A stretch of 46,193 nucleotides of DNA from Chelativorans petroleitrophicus. Lineage in GTDB: Bacteria; Pseudomonadota; Alphaproteobacteria; Rhizobiales; Rhizobiaceae. Both the position numbers and the translations under genes were made by a program. The stretch covers positions 1-46,193 of the forward strand of contig NZ_JAODNV010000022.1 in assembly GCF_025398195.1 (NCBI RefSeq), written 5' to 3'. Position 1 is the first letter of the stretch. Every line of letters begins with the position of its first letter. The notes under the pieces are model-generated. The model worked only from the letters and a program-made list of their open reading frames with translations. It was not told the DNA's origin and made no database searches. Of the stretch, positions 8,282 through 16,432 are shown one piece after another.

Positions 8282-8380
8282 GTTTCTATCCGCGCCCCCG
8301 CGCGGGGGGCGACTTGCCCGCATTAAACGAGAGCGCGGGCTTGCCTGGGTTTCTATCCGCGCCCCCGCGCGGGGGGCGAC
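8282..8380 (-). CRISPR. Two-repeat CRISPR relic, type I-C-like
   Basis: A 32-bp sequence occurs twice without mismatch, at 8282-8313 and 8349-8380, separated by a unique 35-bp spacer (8314-8348). On the plus strand it begins GTTTCTATCCGCGCCCCC and ends GGGGGGCGAC. The reverse complement thus begins GTCGCCCCCC and ends GGATAGAAAC, the layout of type I-C repeats, with an internal GC palindrome. Repeat length and spacer length both fit I-C. No cas genes are in the window. The 35 bases at 8247-8281 could be a terminal spacer because the SIR2 fragment begins immediately after them. With one full spacer this is a remnant or orphan mini-array. Confidence 0.75.
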
Positions 8381-8578
8381 TTCGCCTTTCTTGGCCCGAT
8401 CCTGATGCAACGCCGTGATATCGCCGGGCGCGTCAACGCACGTCTGGAGGCCGCGTATGTAGCGGCACGCGAGCTGATCCAGAACCATCGGAGCGAAGTC
8501 GAGAAGCTCGCCAACCTGCTTTCCGTAACGAGCACGCTTGAGAGGCCGGAACTGGCGGAAGCGGTTCGTAAGATTTGA
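8381..8578 (+). pseudogene. M41 (FtsH-like) protease, C-terminal fragment
   Basis: Directly after the second CRISPR repeat an open plus-strand frame runs to TGA 8576-8578. From about 8411 it reads as the C-terminal helical tail of an FtsH/M41 metalloprotease: ARLEAAYVAARELIQNHRSE followed by VEKLANLLSVTSTLERPEL. In FtsH proteins this follows the zinc site and the TL..EL pattern is characteristic. The AAA domain and HEXXH motif are absent, so this is a scrap. Assignment to M41 is by pattern recall, and an M41-related island protein rather than housekeeping FtsH is likely. Confidence 0.55.
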
Positions 8579-9063
8579 CGTCACCCGGGAACGCTAGGAA
8601 TTCTAGTCCCTGCGTTCTTCAGACGACGCGGCCTACAGCCGGCGTTGGCCGGCAACAGGTGGAATCGTTTCCACTCGTCGGTCTCTGCGGCCTTTATTGC
8701 GACTACGCAAGCTCGCCCCCTTTGAGGAATCGACCCTACGGTATCGCCGCACCCTCTACTGCTGCACCCCCTCCCTATCACGGCAGTTGATACAAACGAG
8801 AGGCTGCACCGCACGACACCGAACTCTCTTTAGAAAGTGGCGCATCGCACGTTCAAGCGCGCTCGTCATTTCGCTTTGAAATTGTCAAAATGGTCGGACG
8901 CGGGGCCGGTCGTGTTGCTGACGGTGGTGCTCTGGTTCCAGATGCTCGAGGAGGGCAACGGTGACGCCCGTCGAAATGAGCCGAAATTACGCGAAACCTT
9001 AGGCCCTTGCTAACCGATTCTGCCGAAAATATGCCGAAAATGGGCAGAGAAAGGTGCTGTAAA
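8579..9063. other. Decayed intergenic strip before tRNA-Arg
   Basis: About 485 bp without a gene I can support. Small inverted repeats are present, such as the GAACGC/GCGTTC pair around 8590-8620. A run of about 45 codons near 8850-9010 encodes a hydrophobic patch (VVLLTVVLWFQML) but has no start, ribosome site or recognisable family. The position directly at the 3' end of a tRNA gene is where integrated islands and their debris accumulate. Confidence 0.4.
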
Positions 9064-9140
9064 TGGCGCACCCGACACGATTCGAACGTGTGACCTCTGC
9101 CTTCGGAGGGCAGCGCTCTATCCGGCTGAGCTACGGGTGC
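9064..9140 (-). tRNA. tRNA-Arg, anticodon CCG
   Basis: A complete cloverleaf can be folded on the minus strand. The acceptor pairs GCACCCG with CGGGTGC and has discriminator G. The D stem is GCTC/GAGC. The anticodon stem is CTGCC/GGCAG with loop CTCCGAA, giving anticodon CCG (arginine, codon CGG). The T stem is ACACG/CGTGT with loop TTCGAAT. CCA is encoded (9064-9066). The 3' end faces the decayed island strip at 7731-9063, so the gene is a likely integration target. Confidence 0.95.
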
Positions 9141-9169
9141 CCGGATGCCGCCGCTGATGCGGCGCCGCT

Positions 9170-9198
9170 TACTTAGCCGATAGCGCCCGGTGCTTCAA
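9170..9198 (-). promoter_or_regulatory. Candidate sigma-70 promoter of tRNA-Arg
   Basis: On the minus strand TTGAAG (9193-9198) and TAAGTA (9170-9175) are separated by 17 bp and lie about 30 bp upstream of the mature tRNA 5' end, a suitable distance for a short leader. It rests on box matches and spacing only. Confidence 0.45.
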
Positions 9199-9672
9199 CG
9201 CTTAATCCGCTGTGTGCTCCACACATTTGCGTGGTATCGCACATCAAGGTCGAAACCACATCAAGGCTGATGTCAACCATGTGGCCAGCATATGCCCGGA
9301 TAAGCGACGGTTTGCCAGTAAAGAGCTGAGATGTCTGGACGCCGGCCGTCCAGCATCGATACTCCAATATCGCGATATGCGCGCTCAGGTCCCGCGCACC
9401 CGGATTCCGGGAAATGCGCCCGGTTCAGATGCCTCGGCCCGGCCGGGAACCTGGAGTCCGTTCGCTCGTTTCATGCCAGAAGGCTGGAAACCTCCCGCCG
9501 CAATGCGGGAACGCTGCGGCCCTTCCCTCCCGGGGCTCACAGCAGGCCGCCCCGGCGTCGCGCCCCGGGGCGGCCGTTTTCCCGACAGAAACCCGTCGCT
9601 CATGTGTTTGCACGGCCTTTGCCTCTCCGCTAAAGCGAGCCCATCGGCCAATCCGCCTTTGGGCAAAAGTGA
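9199..9672. other. Leader region of the hydantoinase-like gene
   Basis: About 470 bp between the tRNA promoter and the hyuA-like gene without a supported ORF. From about 9420 it is very GC-rich with several small stems, for example CCAG/CTGG near 9475 and CCCGC/GCGGG near 9495, and then the strong hairpin at 9545-9575 with a short T-run. The arrangement of stems followed by a terminator, 90 bp before a start codon, resembles a small RNA gene or a leader attenuator. I recognise no known riboswitch or 6S-type consensus in it. Confidence 0.35.
9545..9580 (+). terminator. Intrinsic terminator hairpin
   Basis: GGCCGCCCCGG (9545-9555) pairs perfectly with CCGGGGCGGCC (9565-9575), giving an 11-bp GC stem with a 9-base loop followed by GTTTT. 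It is the clearest terminator in this intergenic region on the plus strand. It implies that something short is transcribed upstream of it, or that the leader of the following gene is attenuated. Confidence 0.6.
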
Positions 9673-11691
9673 ATGCACCACACAGGGCAAGCGCCCCTTC
9701 TTCTCGGCATAGATACGGGTGGCACCTATACGGACGCGGTGCTTTTCAGCGAAACGTCTGGCCTTGTCGCCAAGGCGAAGGCGCTCACAACGCGCCATGA
9801 TCTATCTCAGGGGATCTCCGAGGCCGTGGATGCCGTGCTGGCCCGGGCCGGGGCCGACGGCAGCCGGATCGGGCTCGTCTCTATGTCCACCACCCTTGCC
9901 ACGAACGCCCTGGTGGAAGGCCAGGGCGGACGCGCCGGGCTGGTGATGGTGGGTTTTACCGAGGCCGACCTCAAACAGGACGGCCTACAGGCCGCCCTCG
10001 GCGGCGACCCGGTTCTGTTCCTCGCTGGCGGCCATGATGTACACGGCAACGAGATGCCGCTCGATCTTGCGCCGCTCGATTCGTGGCTCGACGCGGTTGC
10101 TCCGGCGCTCACCGGCGTTGCCGTCTGCGCCTATTTCGCCGTGCGAAATCCGTCTCACGAGGTCACCGTCAAGGAGGCGATCCGCACGCGGACGGGGCTA
10201 CCCGTCACCGCAAGCCACGAGCTCTCGGCCAGGCTCGGGGGGCCGCGCCGGGCGCTGACCACCCTGCTCAATGCCCGTTTGATCGCGCTCGTCGACCGGC
10301 TGATCGAGGCCACCACGGGCTTTCTCCACAGGCGCGGGATCACGGCCCCGCTGATGGTGGTACGCGGGGACGGCGCCTTGATCGCGGCCGACCTCGCCCG
10401 CGCGCGACCCATCGAAACGATCCTGTCGGGTCCGGCGGCAAGCCTGGTGGGCGCCAGGCATCTGACCGGCCTCGATGACGCCATCGTCTCCGACATCGGG
10501 GGTACGACCACCGACATCGCCCTGCTTGCCGGAGGCAGGCCGCGGCTCCACCCGGACGGCGCAACGGTCGGCGGCTGGCGCACGATGGTCGAGGCGGTGG
10601 CGATGCGCACTTTCGGGCTCGGCGGCGATTCGGAAGTGGGCCTCGAGGATGACATCCTTGGACCGCGGCTCCGCCTCGGACCGCGCCGCCTCGTTCCTCT
10701 CTCGCTTGCCGAGACGCTTCATCCGGACTCGGTCGTGCCGGAGTTGGAACGGCAGCTTGAGGCTCTCCATGCGGGGCGGCTCGACGGGCGCTTCGCATTC
10801 CTCACCGGGCTACCGGAGCGTTTCGCAGCGGGGCTCACGGAGGTGGAGGAGCGGCTTTTCCGCCGCCTCTCGAAAACACCCCTTCCGCTGGATCGGCTTT
10901 TCATTTCCGCCGCCGAAGGGGCCACCCTCATGCGCCTCGTCTCGCGCGGCCTTGCGCAGGTCTGTGGCTTCACGCCATCGGACGCGGCCCACGTGATGGG
11001 CAGACAGGCAAGCTGGGACAGCCGGGCCGCCCGGCTGGGCGCAGCACTCTTCGCGCGCAAACGTGACGGTCGCGGCATGCCGCTCGCCGCAAGCGCGGAG
11101 GAAATCAGCGAGAGGGTGCTCGCCTGCCTCACCCGGCGTTCCGCCGAGGCGATACTGGAAACCGCCCTTGCCGAGGACGGTCTGGAGAGCGCGGTTTCGC
11201 CGGAACATCCGCTGCTTCAGCGGGCGCTTGGCGGTCATCAAGGTGTGGCGCGGCTTTCCGTGTCGCTCGACAGACCCGTAGTGGGGCTCGGCGCGTCGGC
11301 CCGCCTCCACTATGCGGGTCTCAAGCGGTTCTTTTCCAGCGAATGTGTCCTGCCCGAGCATCTGGATGTCGCCAACGCGATTGGCGCGGTGGCGGGCCAG
11401 GTCCGCGTAACGGTCGAAGCCCACGTGACGAAGCCGGCGGAAGGCCTGTTCCGCGTCAGCGCCGGTGCGGAAATCCGCGATTTCCCGGATGAGGAGAAAG
11501 CGCTCCTTTGTGCGGAGGAGCTGGCGGGCAGGCTGGCGGCCGGGGGTGCCGCCGAGGCCGGAGCGGAGAATGCCGCCCTCACCGTCCATCGCGTGTTGAA
11601 AACAGCCGATGTTGACGGGGAACGCATCTTCGTCGAAGCCATTGTGCGCGCCGTCGCGGCTGGACGGCCGCGGATTGCCGGAAGCGATTGA
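9673..11691 (+). CDS. Hydantoinase/oxoprolinase family protein, HyuA-type
   Basis: A 672-residue protein with the two ASKHA-type phosphate-binding motifs of the family: LLLGIDTGGTYTDAVLF at the N-terminus (hydantoinase/oxoprolinase N-terminal domain) and DIGGTTTDIALL near residue 275 (hydantoinase A domain). The STTLATNALVEG segment is also characteristic. Relatives hydrolyse hydantoins or 5-oxoproline with ATP, usually with a HyuB partner, and no HyuB gene is adjacent. It stands alone, 54 bp before malate synthase, so the substrate is unknown. The start follows a purine-rich GGGCAAAAG stretch. GC and codon use match the core genome, unlike the island to its left. Confidence 0.87.
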   Translation: MHHTGQAPLLLGIDTGGTYTDAVLFSETSGLVAKAKALTTRHDLSQGISEAVDAVLARAGADGSRIGLVSMSTTLATNALVEGQGGRAGLVMVGFTEADLKQDGLQAALGGDPVLFLAGGHDVHGNEMPLDLAPLDSWLDAVAPALTGVAVCAYFAVRNPSHEVTVKEAIRTRTGLPVTASHELSARLGGPRRALTTLLNARLIALVDRLIEATTGFLHRRGITAPLMVVRGDGALIAADLARARPIETILSGPAASLVGARHLTGLDDAIVSDIGGTTTDIALLAGGRPRLHPDGATVGGWRTMVEAVAMRTFGLGGDSEVGLEDDILGPRLRLGPRRLVPLSLAETLHPDSVVPELERQLEALHAGRLDGRFAFLTGLPERFAAGLTEVEERLFRRLSKTPLPLDRLFISAAEGATLMRLVSRGLAQVCGFTPSDAAHVMGRQASWDSRAARLGAALFARKRDGRGMPLAASAEEISERVLACLTRRSAEAILETALAEDGLESAVSPEHPLLQRALGGHQGVARLSVSLDRPVVGLGASARLHYAGLKRFFSSECVLPEHLDVANAIGAVAGQVRVTVEAHVTKPAEGLFRVSAGAEIRDFPDEEKALLCAEELAGRLAAGGAAEAGAENAALTVHRVLKTADVDGERIFVEAIVRAVAAGRPRIAGSD

Positions 11692-11745
11692 CCCCCGGCG
11701 TCCGGCATGATCAAACACCGCCGGTGCTGTTTTCGGAGACGTAAA

Positions 11746-13929
11746 ATGGATAGTCGCGTAGAGATCAACGGGCTCAGGATTGCCCGCGCGCTGCATGATT
11801 TTGCCGTGGACGAGGCGCTGCCTGGTACAGGGGTTGATGTGGAATCGTTCTGGCGCGCGCTCTCCGAGATCGTGCACGAGCTTACGCCCAGAAACCGCGC
11901 CTTGCTCGAAAAGCGCGATGCACTGCAGGCTAGGATCGACGCCTGGCATCGCGAGCATGGCGCGCCGAACGACCTTGAAGCATATGAGGCCTTCCTGCGG
12001 GAGATCGGATACATTGTGCCGGAAGGTCCGGCTTTCACCATCACGACCGCCAATGTGGATCCGGAGATTTCCGTCACCGCCGGCCCGCAGCTCGTCGTGC
12101 CGGTGATGAACGCCCGCTATGCGCTGAACGCGGCCAATGCCCGATGGGGCTCGCTCTATGATGCGCTTTATGGCACCGATGCCATTCCCGAGACGGACGG
12201 GGCAGAGCGCGGCGCGGGCTACAATCCGAAGCGCGGCGAGAAGGTCATCGCCTGGGCGCGCAATTTCCTCGATGATAGCGCGCCGCTTGAAGGCGCAAGC
12301 TGGGCGGATGTGGCCGGGCTTGCCGTGGAGAACGGCAGGCTTGTTGTCACAACCGAAGGCGGCACGGCCGGGCTCAGGAACCCGGCGCAGTTTGCGGGTT
12401 ATGCCGGTGATGCTCAGGCCTTGCGGGAGGTGGTACTCCTCAACAACGGACTGAATGTCCGCGTCGTCATCGACCGCGATCATCCGATCGGGCGCGGCGA
12501 CAGGGCGGGCATTGCCGACGTGATCCTGGAGGCCGCACTCACCACAATCATGGACTGCGAGGATTCCGTCGCCGCCGTCGATGCGGAAGACAAGGTGCTT
12601 GCCTATCGCAACTGGCTCGGCCTGATGAAGGGCGATCTGGAGGAGACCTTCGAGAAGGGCGGCAAAACGATCACGCGCCGCCTCAATGAGGACATCCGCC
12701 TCACCGCTCCCGACGGATCGCCGCTCACCCTGCCCGGCCGCTCGCTCATGCTGGTGCGCAATGTCGGGCATCTGATGACCAATCCGGCCATTCTCGACCG
12801 CGACGGCAACGAGGTACCCGAAGGCATCATGGATGCGATGTTCACCTCGCTGATCGCGCTGCACGACATCGGCCCGAACGGACGGCGCATGAACAGCCGC
12901 GCCGGCTCCGTCTATATCGTCAAGCCGAAGATGCACGGGCCGGAGGAGGTTGCCTTCTCGAACGAGCTCTTCAGCCGCGTCGAGGACGCCCTCGGCATGA
13001 CGCGCAACACGCTGAAGATGGGCATCATGGACGAGGAGCGGCGCACGACCGTCAACCTCAAGGAGTGCATCCGGGCTGCCTCCGCGCGCGTGGTCTTCAT
13101 CAACACCGGCTTTCTCGACCGCACGGGCGACGAGATCCACACTTCGATGGAAGCCGGGCCGATGATCCGCAAGGGCGACATGAAGCAGTCCACCTGGATT
13201 GCGGCCTACGAGGACTGGAACGTGGATATCGGGCTCGAATGCGGGCTCTCCGGCCGCGCGCAGATCGGCAAGGGCATGTGGGCGATGCCCGATCTGATGG
13301 CGGCGATGCTGGAGCAGAAGATCGGCCATCCAAAGGCCGGCGCGAACACCGCCTGGGTACCTTCGCCGACGGCGGCCACGCTGCACGCCACGCACTACCA
13401 CAAAGTGGACGTGAAGGCGGTTCAGGAGAGCCTGAAGTCCCGCCCGCGCGCCAAGCTTTCCGACATTCTCTCCATTCCGGTAGTCTCGCGCCCCAACTGG
13501 TCGCCGGAGGAAATCAAGGCCGAGCTCGACAACAACGCGCAAGGCATCCTCGGCTATGTGGTGCGCTGGATCGACCAGGGCGTAGGCTGCTCCAAAGTGC
13601 CGGACATCAACAATATCGGCCTGATGGAGGACCGCGCCACGCTGCGCATCTCCTCCCAGCACATCGCCAACTGGCTGCATCATGGCATCGTCACGGAAGT
13701 GCAGGTGATGGAAACCATGAAGCGCATGGCCGAGGTGGTGGACCGGCAGAATGCGGGCGATCCGAACTATGAGCCCATGGCGCCCGATTTCGAGCGTTCG
13801 ATCGCCTTCAAGGCGGCCTGCGATCTCGTCTTCAAGGGGCGTATGCAGCCCAACGGCTATACGGAGCCGATCCTGCATGCCCGCAGGCTCGAGAAAAAGG
13901 CGCAGACGAAAACAGATGCTCCGACTTAG
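11746..13929 (+). CDS. glcB: Malate synthase G
   Basis: A 727-residue enzyme, the usual size of the G isoform, which condenses glyoxylate with acetyl-CoA to malate in the glyoxylate bypass. Catalytic and magnesium-site stretches are visible: [19 protein letters not shown], then [18 protein letters not shown] with the metal-binding glutamate and aspartate, and PKMHGPEEV in the barrel. I start at ATG 11746, preceded by GGAG, giving [10 protein letters not shown] longer frame from 11707 would add 13 basic residues with no support. The next gene overlaps its last 14 bases. Confidence 0.96.
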   Translation: MDSRVEINGLRIARALHDFAVDEALPGTGVDVESFWRALSEIVHELTPRNRALLEKRDALQARIDAWHREHGAPNDLEAYEAFLREIGYIVPEGPAFTITTANVDPEISVTAGPQLVVPVMNARYALNAANARWGSLYDALYGTDAIPETDGAERGAGYNPKRGEKVIAWARNFLDDSAPLEGASWADVAGLAVENGRLVVTTEGGTAGLRNPAQFAGYAGDAQALREVVLLNNGLNVRVVIDRDHPIGRGDRAGIADVILEAALTTIMDCEDSVAAVDAEDKVLAYRNWLGLMKGDLEETFEKGGKTITRRLNEDIRLTAPDGSPLTLPGRSLMLVRNVGHLMTNPAILDRDGNEVPEGIMDAMFTSLIALHDIGPNGRRMNSRAGSVYIVKPKMHGPEEVAFSNELFSRVEDALGMTRNTLKMGIMDEERRTTVNLKECIRAASARVVFINTGFLDRTGDEIHTSMEAGPMIRKGDMKQSTWIAAYEDWNVDIGLECGLSGRAQIGKGMWAMPDLMAAMLEQKIGHPKAGANTAWVPSPTAATLHATHYHKVDVKAVQESLKSRPRAKLSDILSIPVVSRPNWSPEEIKAELDNNAQGILGYVVRWIDQGVGCSKVPDINNIGLMEDRATLRISSQHIANWLHHGIVTEVQVMETMKRMAEVVDRQNAGDPNYEPMAPDFERSIAFKAACDLVFKGRMQPNGYTEPILHARRLEKKAQTKTDAPT

Positions 13930-14380
13930 ACCGCCAAGAGCTGACGAAGGTCCGAAGCTCACCGAGCTTTGCCTGCGCTCGAAAGCCTCGCATGGCTATG
14001 ACGAGGCTTTCATGGCCGCCTGCAGGGAGGAGCTGACGGTCGATCCTGGGGGCGGCGGCCTCATCGCCGTGGCCGATCTGAATGGTGAATGCGCCGGCGT
14101 GGCGGAGATGTCGTTGGAGGGTGAGAAGGCGGAGCTTTGCAAGCTGTTCGTCGACCCAGCGCATCACGGCAAGGGCGTCGGTCGTGCGCTTTTCGACTGG
14201 GCCAGGGAGGAAGCGGCAGAGCGTGGGGCGCGGGTGCTTGCGCTCGACGCCGATCCCAGCGCAGCAGCCTTCTACGAGAAGATGGATGCCCGGATGGTTG
14301 GCCAGTCTCCCTCCGGCTCCATTCCCGGGCGGGTGCTGCCGCGTTTCGAGCTGCCGCTGGTGGCAACTGCGAGCGCCTGA
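13916..14380 (+). CDS. GNAT-family N-acetyltransferase
   Basis: A 154-residue GNAT. The acetyl-CoA pyrophosphate-binding motif A is visible as [20 protein letters not shown] (about residues 76-95), after a strand with [21 protein letters not shown] is the motif B region. It opens [12 protein letters not shown] from ATG 13916, inside the end of glcB, so translation is probably coupled. The substrate is unknown. The gene lies 15 bp before tsaB and seems cotranscribed with it. Confidence 0.85.
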   Translation: MLRLRPPRADEGPKLTELCLRSKASHGYDEAFMAACREELTVDPGGGGLIAVADLNGECAGVAEMSLEGEKAELCKLFVDPAHHGKGVGRALFDWAREEAAERGARVLALDADPSAAAFYEKMDARMVGQSPSGSIPGRVLPRFELPLVATASA

Positions 14381-14395
14381 GTGCAAGGAGAGACG

Positions 14396-15073
14396 ATGAA
14401 CATCCTTGCCATCGACACTGCCGCCTCATTGTGTGCAGCCTGCGTATATGATCGTGACGCCCAGGCTGAAAGCGGTCGCGCGGTGGTCGATCTGGGAAAG
14501 GGCCATGCCGAGCATGTCATGGCGGTCGTCGGCGAGGCTCTGGAAAAGGCCGGGCTCGGCTATGACGCGATAGGCGCGGTGGCGGTCTCGATAGGCCCGG
14601 GCTCCTTCACCGGCGTGCGTGTCGGCGTTGCGGCCGCGCGCGGCCTGGCGCTGGCGCTGAAAATCCCCGCAATCGGCGTCAGTACGCTCGAAGCCCTTGC
14701 GGCGGAAACCAAGGAAAGCTTTCCAGGGCGGTCGGTGCTTGCCGCCCTTGGCCGGCCGGAGGCGCTAGCGATCATGCATCTGGATGCGGCGGGCGCGCTA
14801 CTTGATGGGCCACGGCTTGCCGGCGAGGATGAGGCGGTGCGGATCGCCCAGGCCAACCGGCCCGTGCTTGCCGGGGAAGCGGCGGAAACTCTCGCTGCGC
14901 GCGCGGACGGCTCCTTCGATTTCGGTCCACGCGGGGCGACGGCGGATATCCTGTTTTATGCCGCGGTTGCCGCCGCTCGCCCCCTGCGCGACAAACGGCC
15001 TGTACCGTTTTATTCCAGGCCACCCGACGCCAAGCCGCAATCCGGCTTTGCTCTGCCACTTAAGGGTGGATGA
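14396..15073 (+). CDS. tsaB: tRNA threonylcarbamoyladenosine biosynthesis protein TsaB
   Basis: A 225-residue ASKHA-fold protein with MNILAIDTAASLCAACVYD at the start and the family hallmark SIGPGSFTGVRVGVAAARGL at about residues 64-83. TsaB is the non-catalytic scaffold that joins TsaD and TsaE to make N6-threonylcarbamoyladenosine at position 37 of ANN-decoding tRNAs. I chose ATG 14396 because AAGGAGAG lies at ideal distance. The in-frame ATG at 14381 lacks one. It overlaps rimI by ATGA, the common tsaB-rimI pairing. Confidence 0.95.
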   Translation: MNILAIDTAASLCAACVYDRDAQAESGRAVVDLGKGHAEHVMAVVGEALEKAGLGYDAIGAVAVSIGPGSFTGVRVGVAAARGLALALKIPAIGVSTLEALAAETKESFPGRSVLAALGRPEALAIMHLDAAGALLDGPRLAGEDEAVRIAQANRPVLAGEAAETLAARADGSFDFGPRGATADILFYAAVAAARPLRDKRPVPFYSRPPDAKPQSGFALPLKGG

Positions 15074-15561
15074 TGGCGCTTTCCTTGGGGTTCCGGCGAC
15101 GGCGCTTCGTCGTTCGGCCGCTTGAGGCCGTGGACAGCGCTGCGCTTTCCGCGCTTCACGCCGAGGATTTCGCGCGGCCCTGGACGGAGGATGAGTTCGA
15201 GGCGCTGCTTTCGCAGGATACGGTGTTCGGCTTCGCCGCCGTGGCGGAGGGCGTTCCCGATGCGCCGCCCTGGGGTTTCGTTCTTGCCCGCTCGGCGGCC
15301 GGAGAGGCGGAAATTCTGACCATCACAGTCTCCCGCTCGTGTCGCCGCCGCGGCATAGGGCACGCATTGATGGATGCGGTCCTGCGCACGCTGCATGCGG
15401 GCCGTGTGGAGGCGCTGTTCCTCGAAGTGGACGAGAACAACGCGCCGGCCGTCGCCCTCTATCGCCGCCTGGGCTTCCGCGAGGTCGGGCGCCGGCCCGG
15501 CTATTACGCCCATGCCGCCGGCAGAACCCATGCCCTTGTGATGCGCCGGGACCTTGGTTAG
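15070..15561 (+). CDS. rimI: Ribosomal protein S18 alanine N-acetyltransferase RimI
   Basis: A 163-residue GNAT. Motif A reads SRSCRRRGIGHALMDAVLR, followed by ALFLEVDENNAPAVALYRRL and LGFREVGRRPGYY, the standard RimI tail. RimI acetylates the N-terminal alanine of ribosomal protein S18. It overlaps the tsaB stop (ATGA at 15070-15073) with a double ATG, so the start could be 15070 or 15073. The N-terminus is slightly longer than in E. coli RimI. Confidence 0.92.
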   Translation: MMALSLGFRRRRFVVRPLEAVDSAALSALHAEDFARPWTEDEFEALLSQDTVFGFAAVAEGVPDAPPWGFVLARSAAGEAEILTITVSRSCRRRGIGHALMDAVLRTLHAGRVEALFLEVDENNAPAVALYRRLGFREVGRRPGYYAHAAGRTHALVMRRDLG

Positions 15562-15579
15562 ACGCAGACCATTGCAGCC

Positions 15580-16407
15580 ATGAACCGCGCGCTCGCCACG
15601 ATCCGTCTTGCTCTCAAGATCCTGCTTGTCGCGGGCTATACCCTGCCGCTGATGGCGTGGCAGGAGATCGCGCTGCGCACGGGCTGGTGGAGCGATCGGC
15701 GCGCGCCACGCCTCTGGCACCGCCTCACGCTGCGGGTGCTCGGCATCAGGGTTCATGTTCAAGGTGCGCTGGCTGCGGAACGCCCGCTGCTCATTGCCAG
15801 TAACCACGTGTCATGGATCGACATTCTGGTTCTGGGTTCGCTGGCGGATGTGCATTTCATCGCCAAGTCCGAGGTGCGCGGCTGGCCCGTTCTGGGAGCC
15901 TTCGCCCGGCTGCAGCGCTCCGTCTTCATCGAGCGCGAGCGCAAGCAGACCGCGCCCGGCCAGGCGCGTGCGATCGCCGACAGGCTCGCCAATGGCGATC
16001 CCATGGTGCTGTTCGCGGAAGGCACGACGAGCGACGGGAGCCGCGTTCTGCCCTTCAAGAGTACTCTATTCGGCGCGGCAAGAATGGCGCTGGAAGCGCT
16101 TGAAAAGCCGCATGTGTTTGTGCAGCCAATTGCGATCGCCTACCTGCGGCGCGGCGGCCTGCCGCTCGATCGGCGTGAACGCGGCATGATTGCCTGGATT
16201 GGCGACACGGATTTCGTGCCTCATCTGAAGATGATCCTGCGTTCCGGCTCCATCGATGTGGAGGTGTGTTTCGGAACGCCCATTGCATTTGCGGCGGAGT
16301 CCGACCGCAAGGAGGTAGCGAAAGGAGCGGAGGCGCTGGTTCGCCGCATGCTGGTCGAGGCTTTGCGCCAGCGTGAATACGCCCGTGAAGATTCGCCTGT
16401 TTTTTGA
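15580..16407 (+). CDS. plsC: 1-acyl-sn-glycerol-3-phosphate acyltransferase
   Basis: A 275-residue PlsC-type acyltransferase, inner-membrane associated, that adds the second acyl chain to lysophosphatidate to give phosphatidate. The catalytic H(X4)D box is SNHVSWIDI, with H76 and D81. The glycerophosphate-binding FAEGTTSDG lies near residue 147. A hydrophobic N-terminal segment (about residues 8-30) would anchor it. It begins 18 bp after rimI. Its place between rimI and miaB is part of the rhizobial core block. Confidence 0.92.
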   Translation: MNRALATIRLALKILLVAGYTLPLMAWQEIALRTGWWSDRRAPRLWHRLTLRVLGIRVHVQGALAAERPLLIASNHVSWIDILVLGSLADVHFIAKSEVRGWPVLGAFARLQRSVFIERERKQTAPGQARAIADRLANGDPMVLFAEGTTSDGSRVLPFKSTLFGAARMALEALEKPHVFVQPIAIAYLRRGGLPLDRRERGMIAWIGDTDFVPHLKMILRSGSIDVEVCFGTPIAFAAESDRKEVAKGAEALVRRMLVEALRQREYAREDSPVF

Positions 16408-16432
16408 CGCTAAAAAACGTTAGTACGCGCTC

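Noticed and set aside
8270-8584. A 104-codon minus-strand frame across the CRISPR repeats
   Set aside because: It translates the GC-rich repeats into PRAGAR-type sequence and is antisense to the M41-like tail; no start site or domain.
9601-9672. CGCTAAAG sequence suggesting a SAM-II element before the hyuA-like gene
   Set aside because: Only the short 3' pseudoknot-like string matches. The required upstream stem and loop sequences are absent.
10810-13962. A 1050-codon minus-strand open frame covering the hyuA-like gene and glcB
   Set aside because: Antisense open frame produced by the high third-position GC of two clear plus-strand genes. Its translation is His/Arg/Asp-rich and shows no domain.
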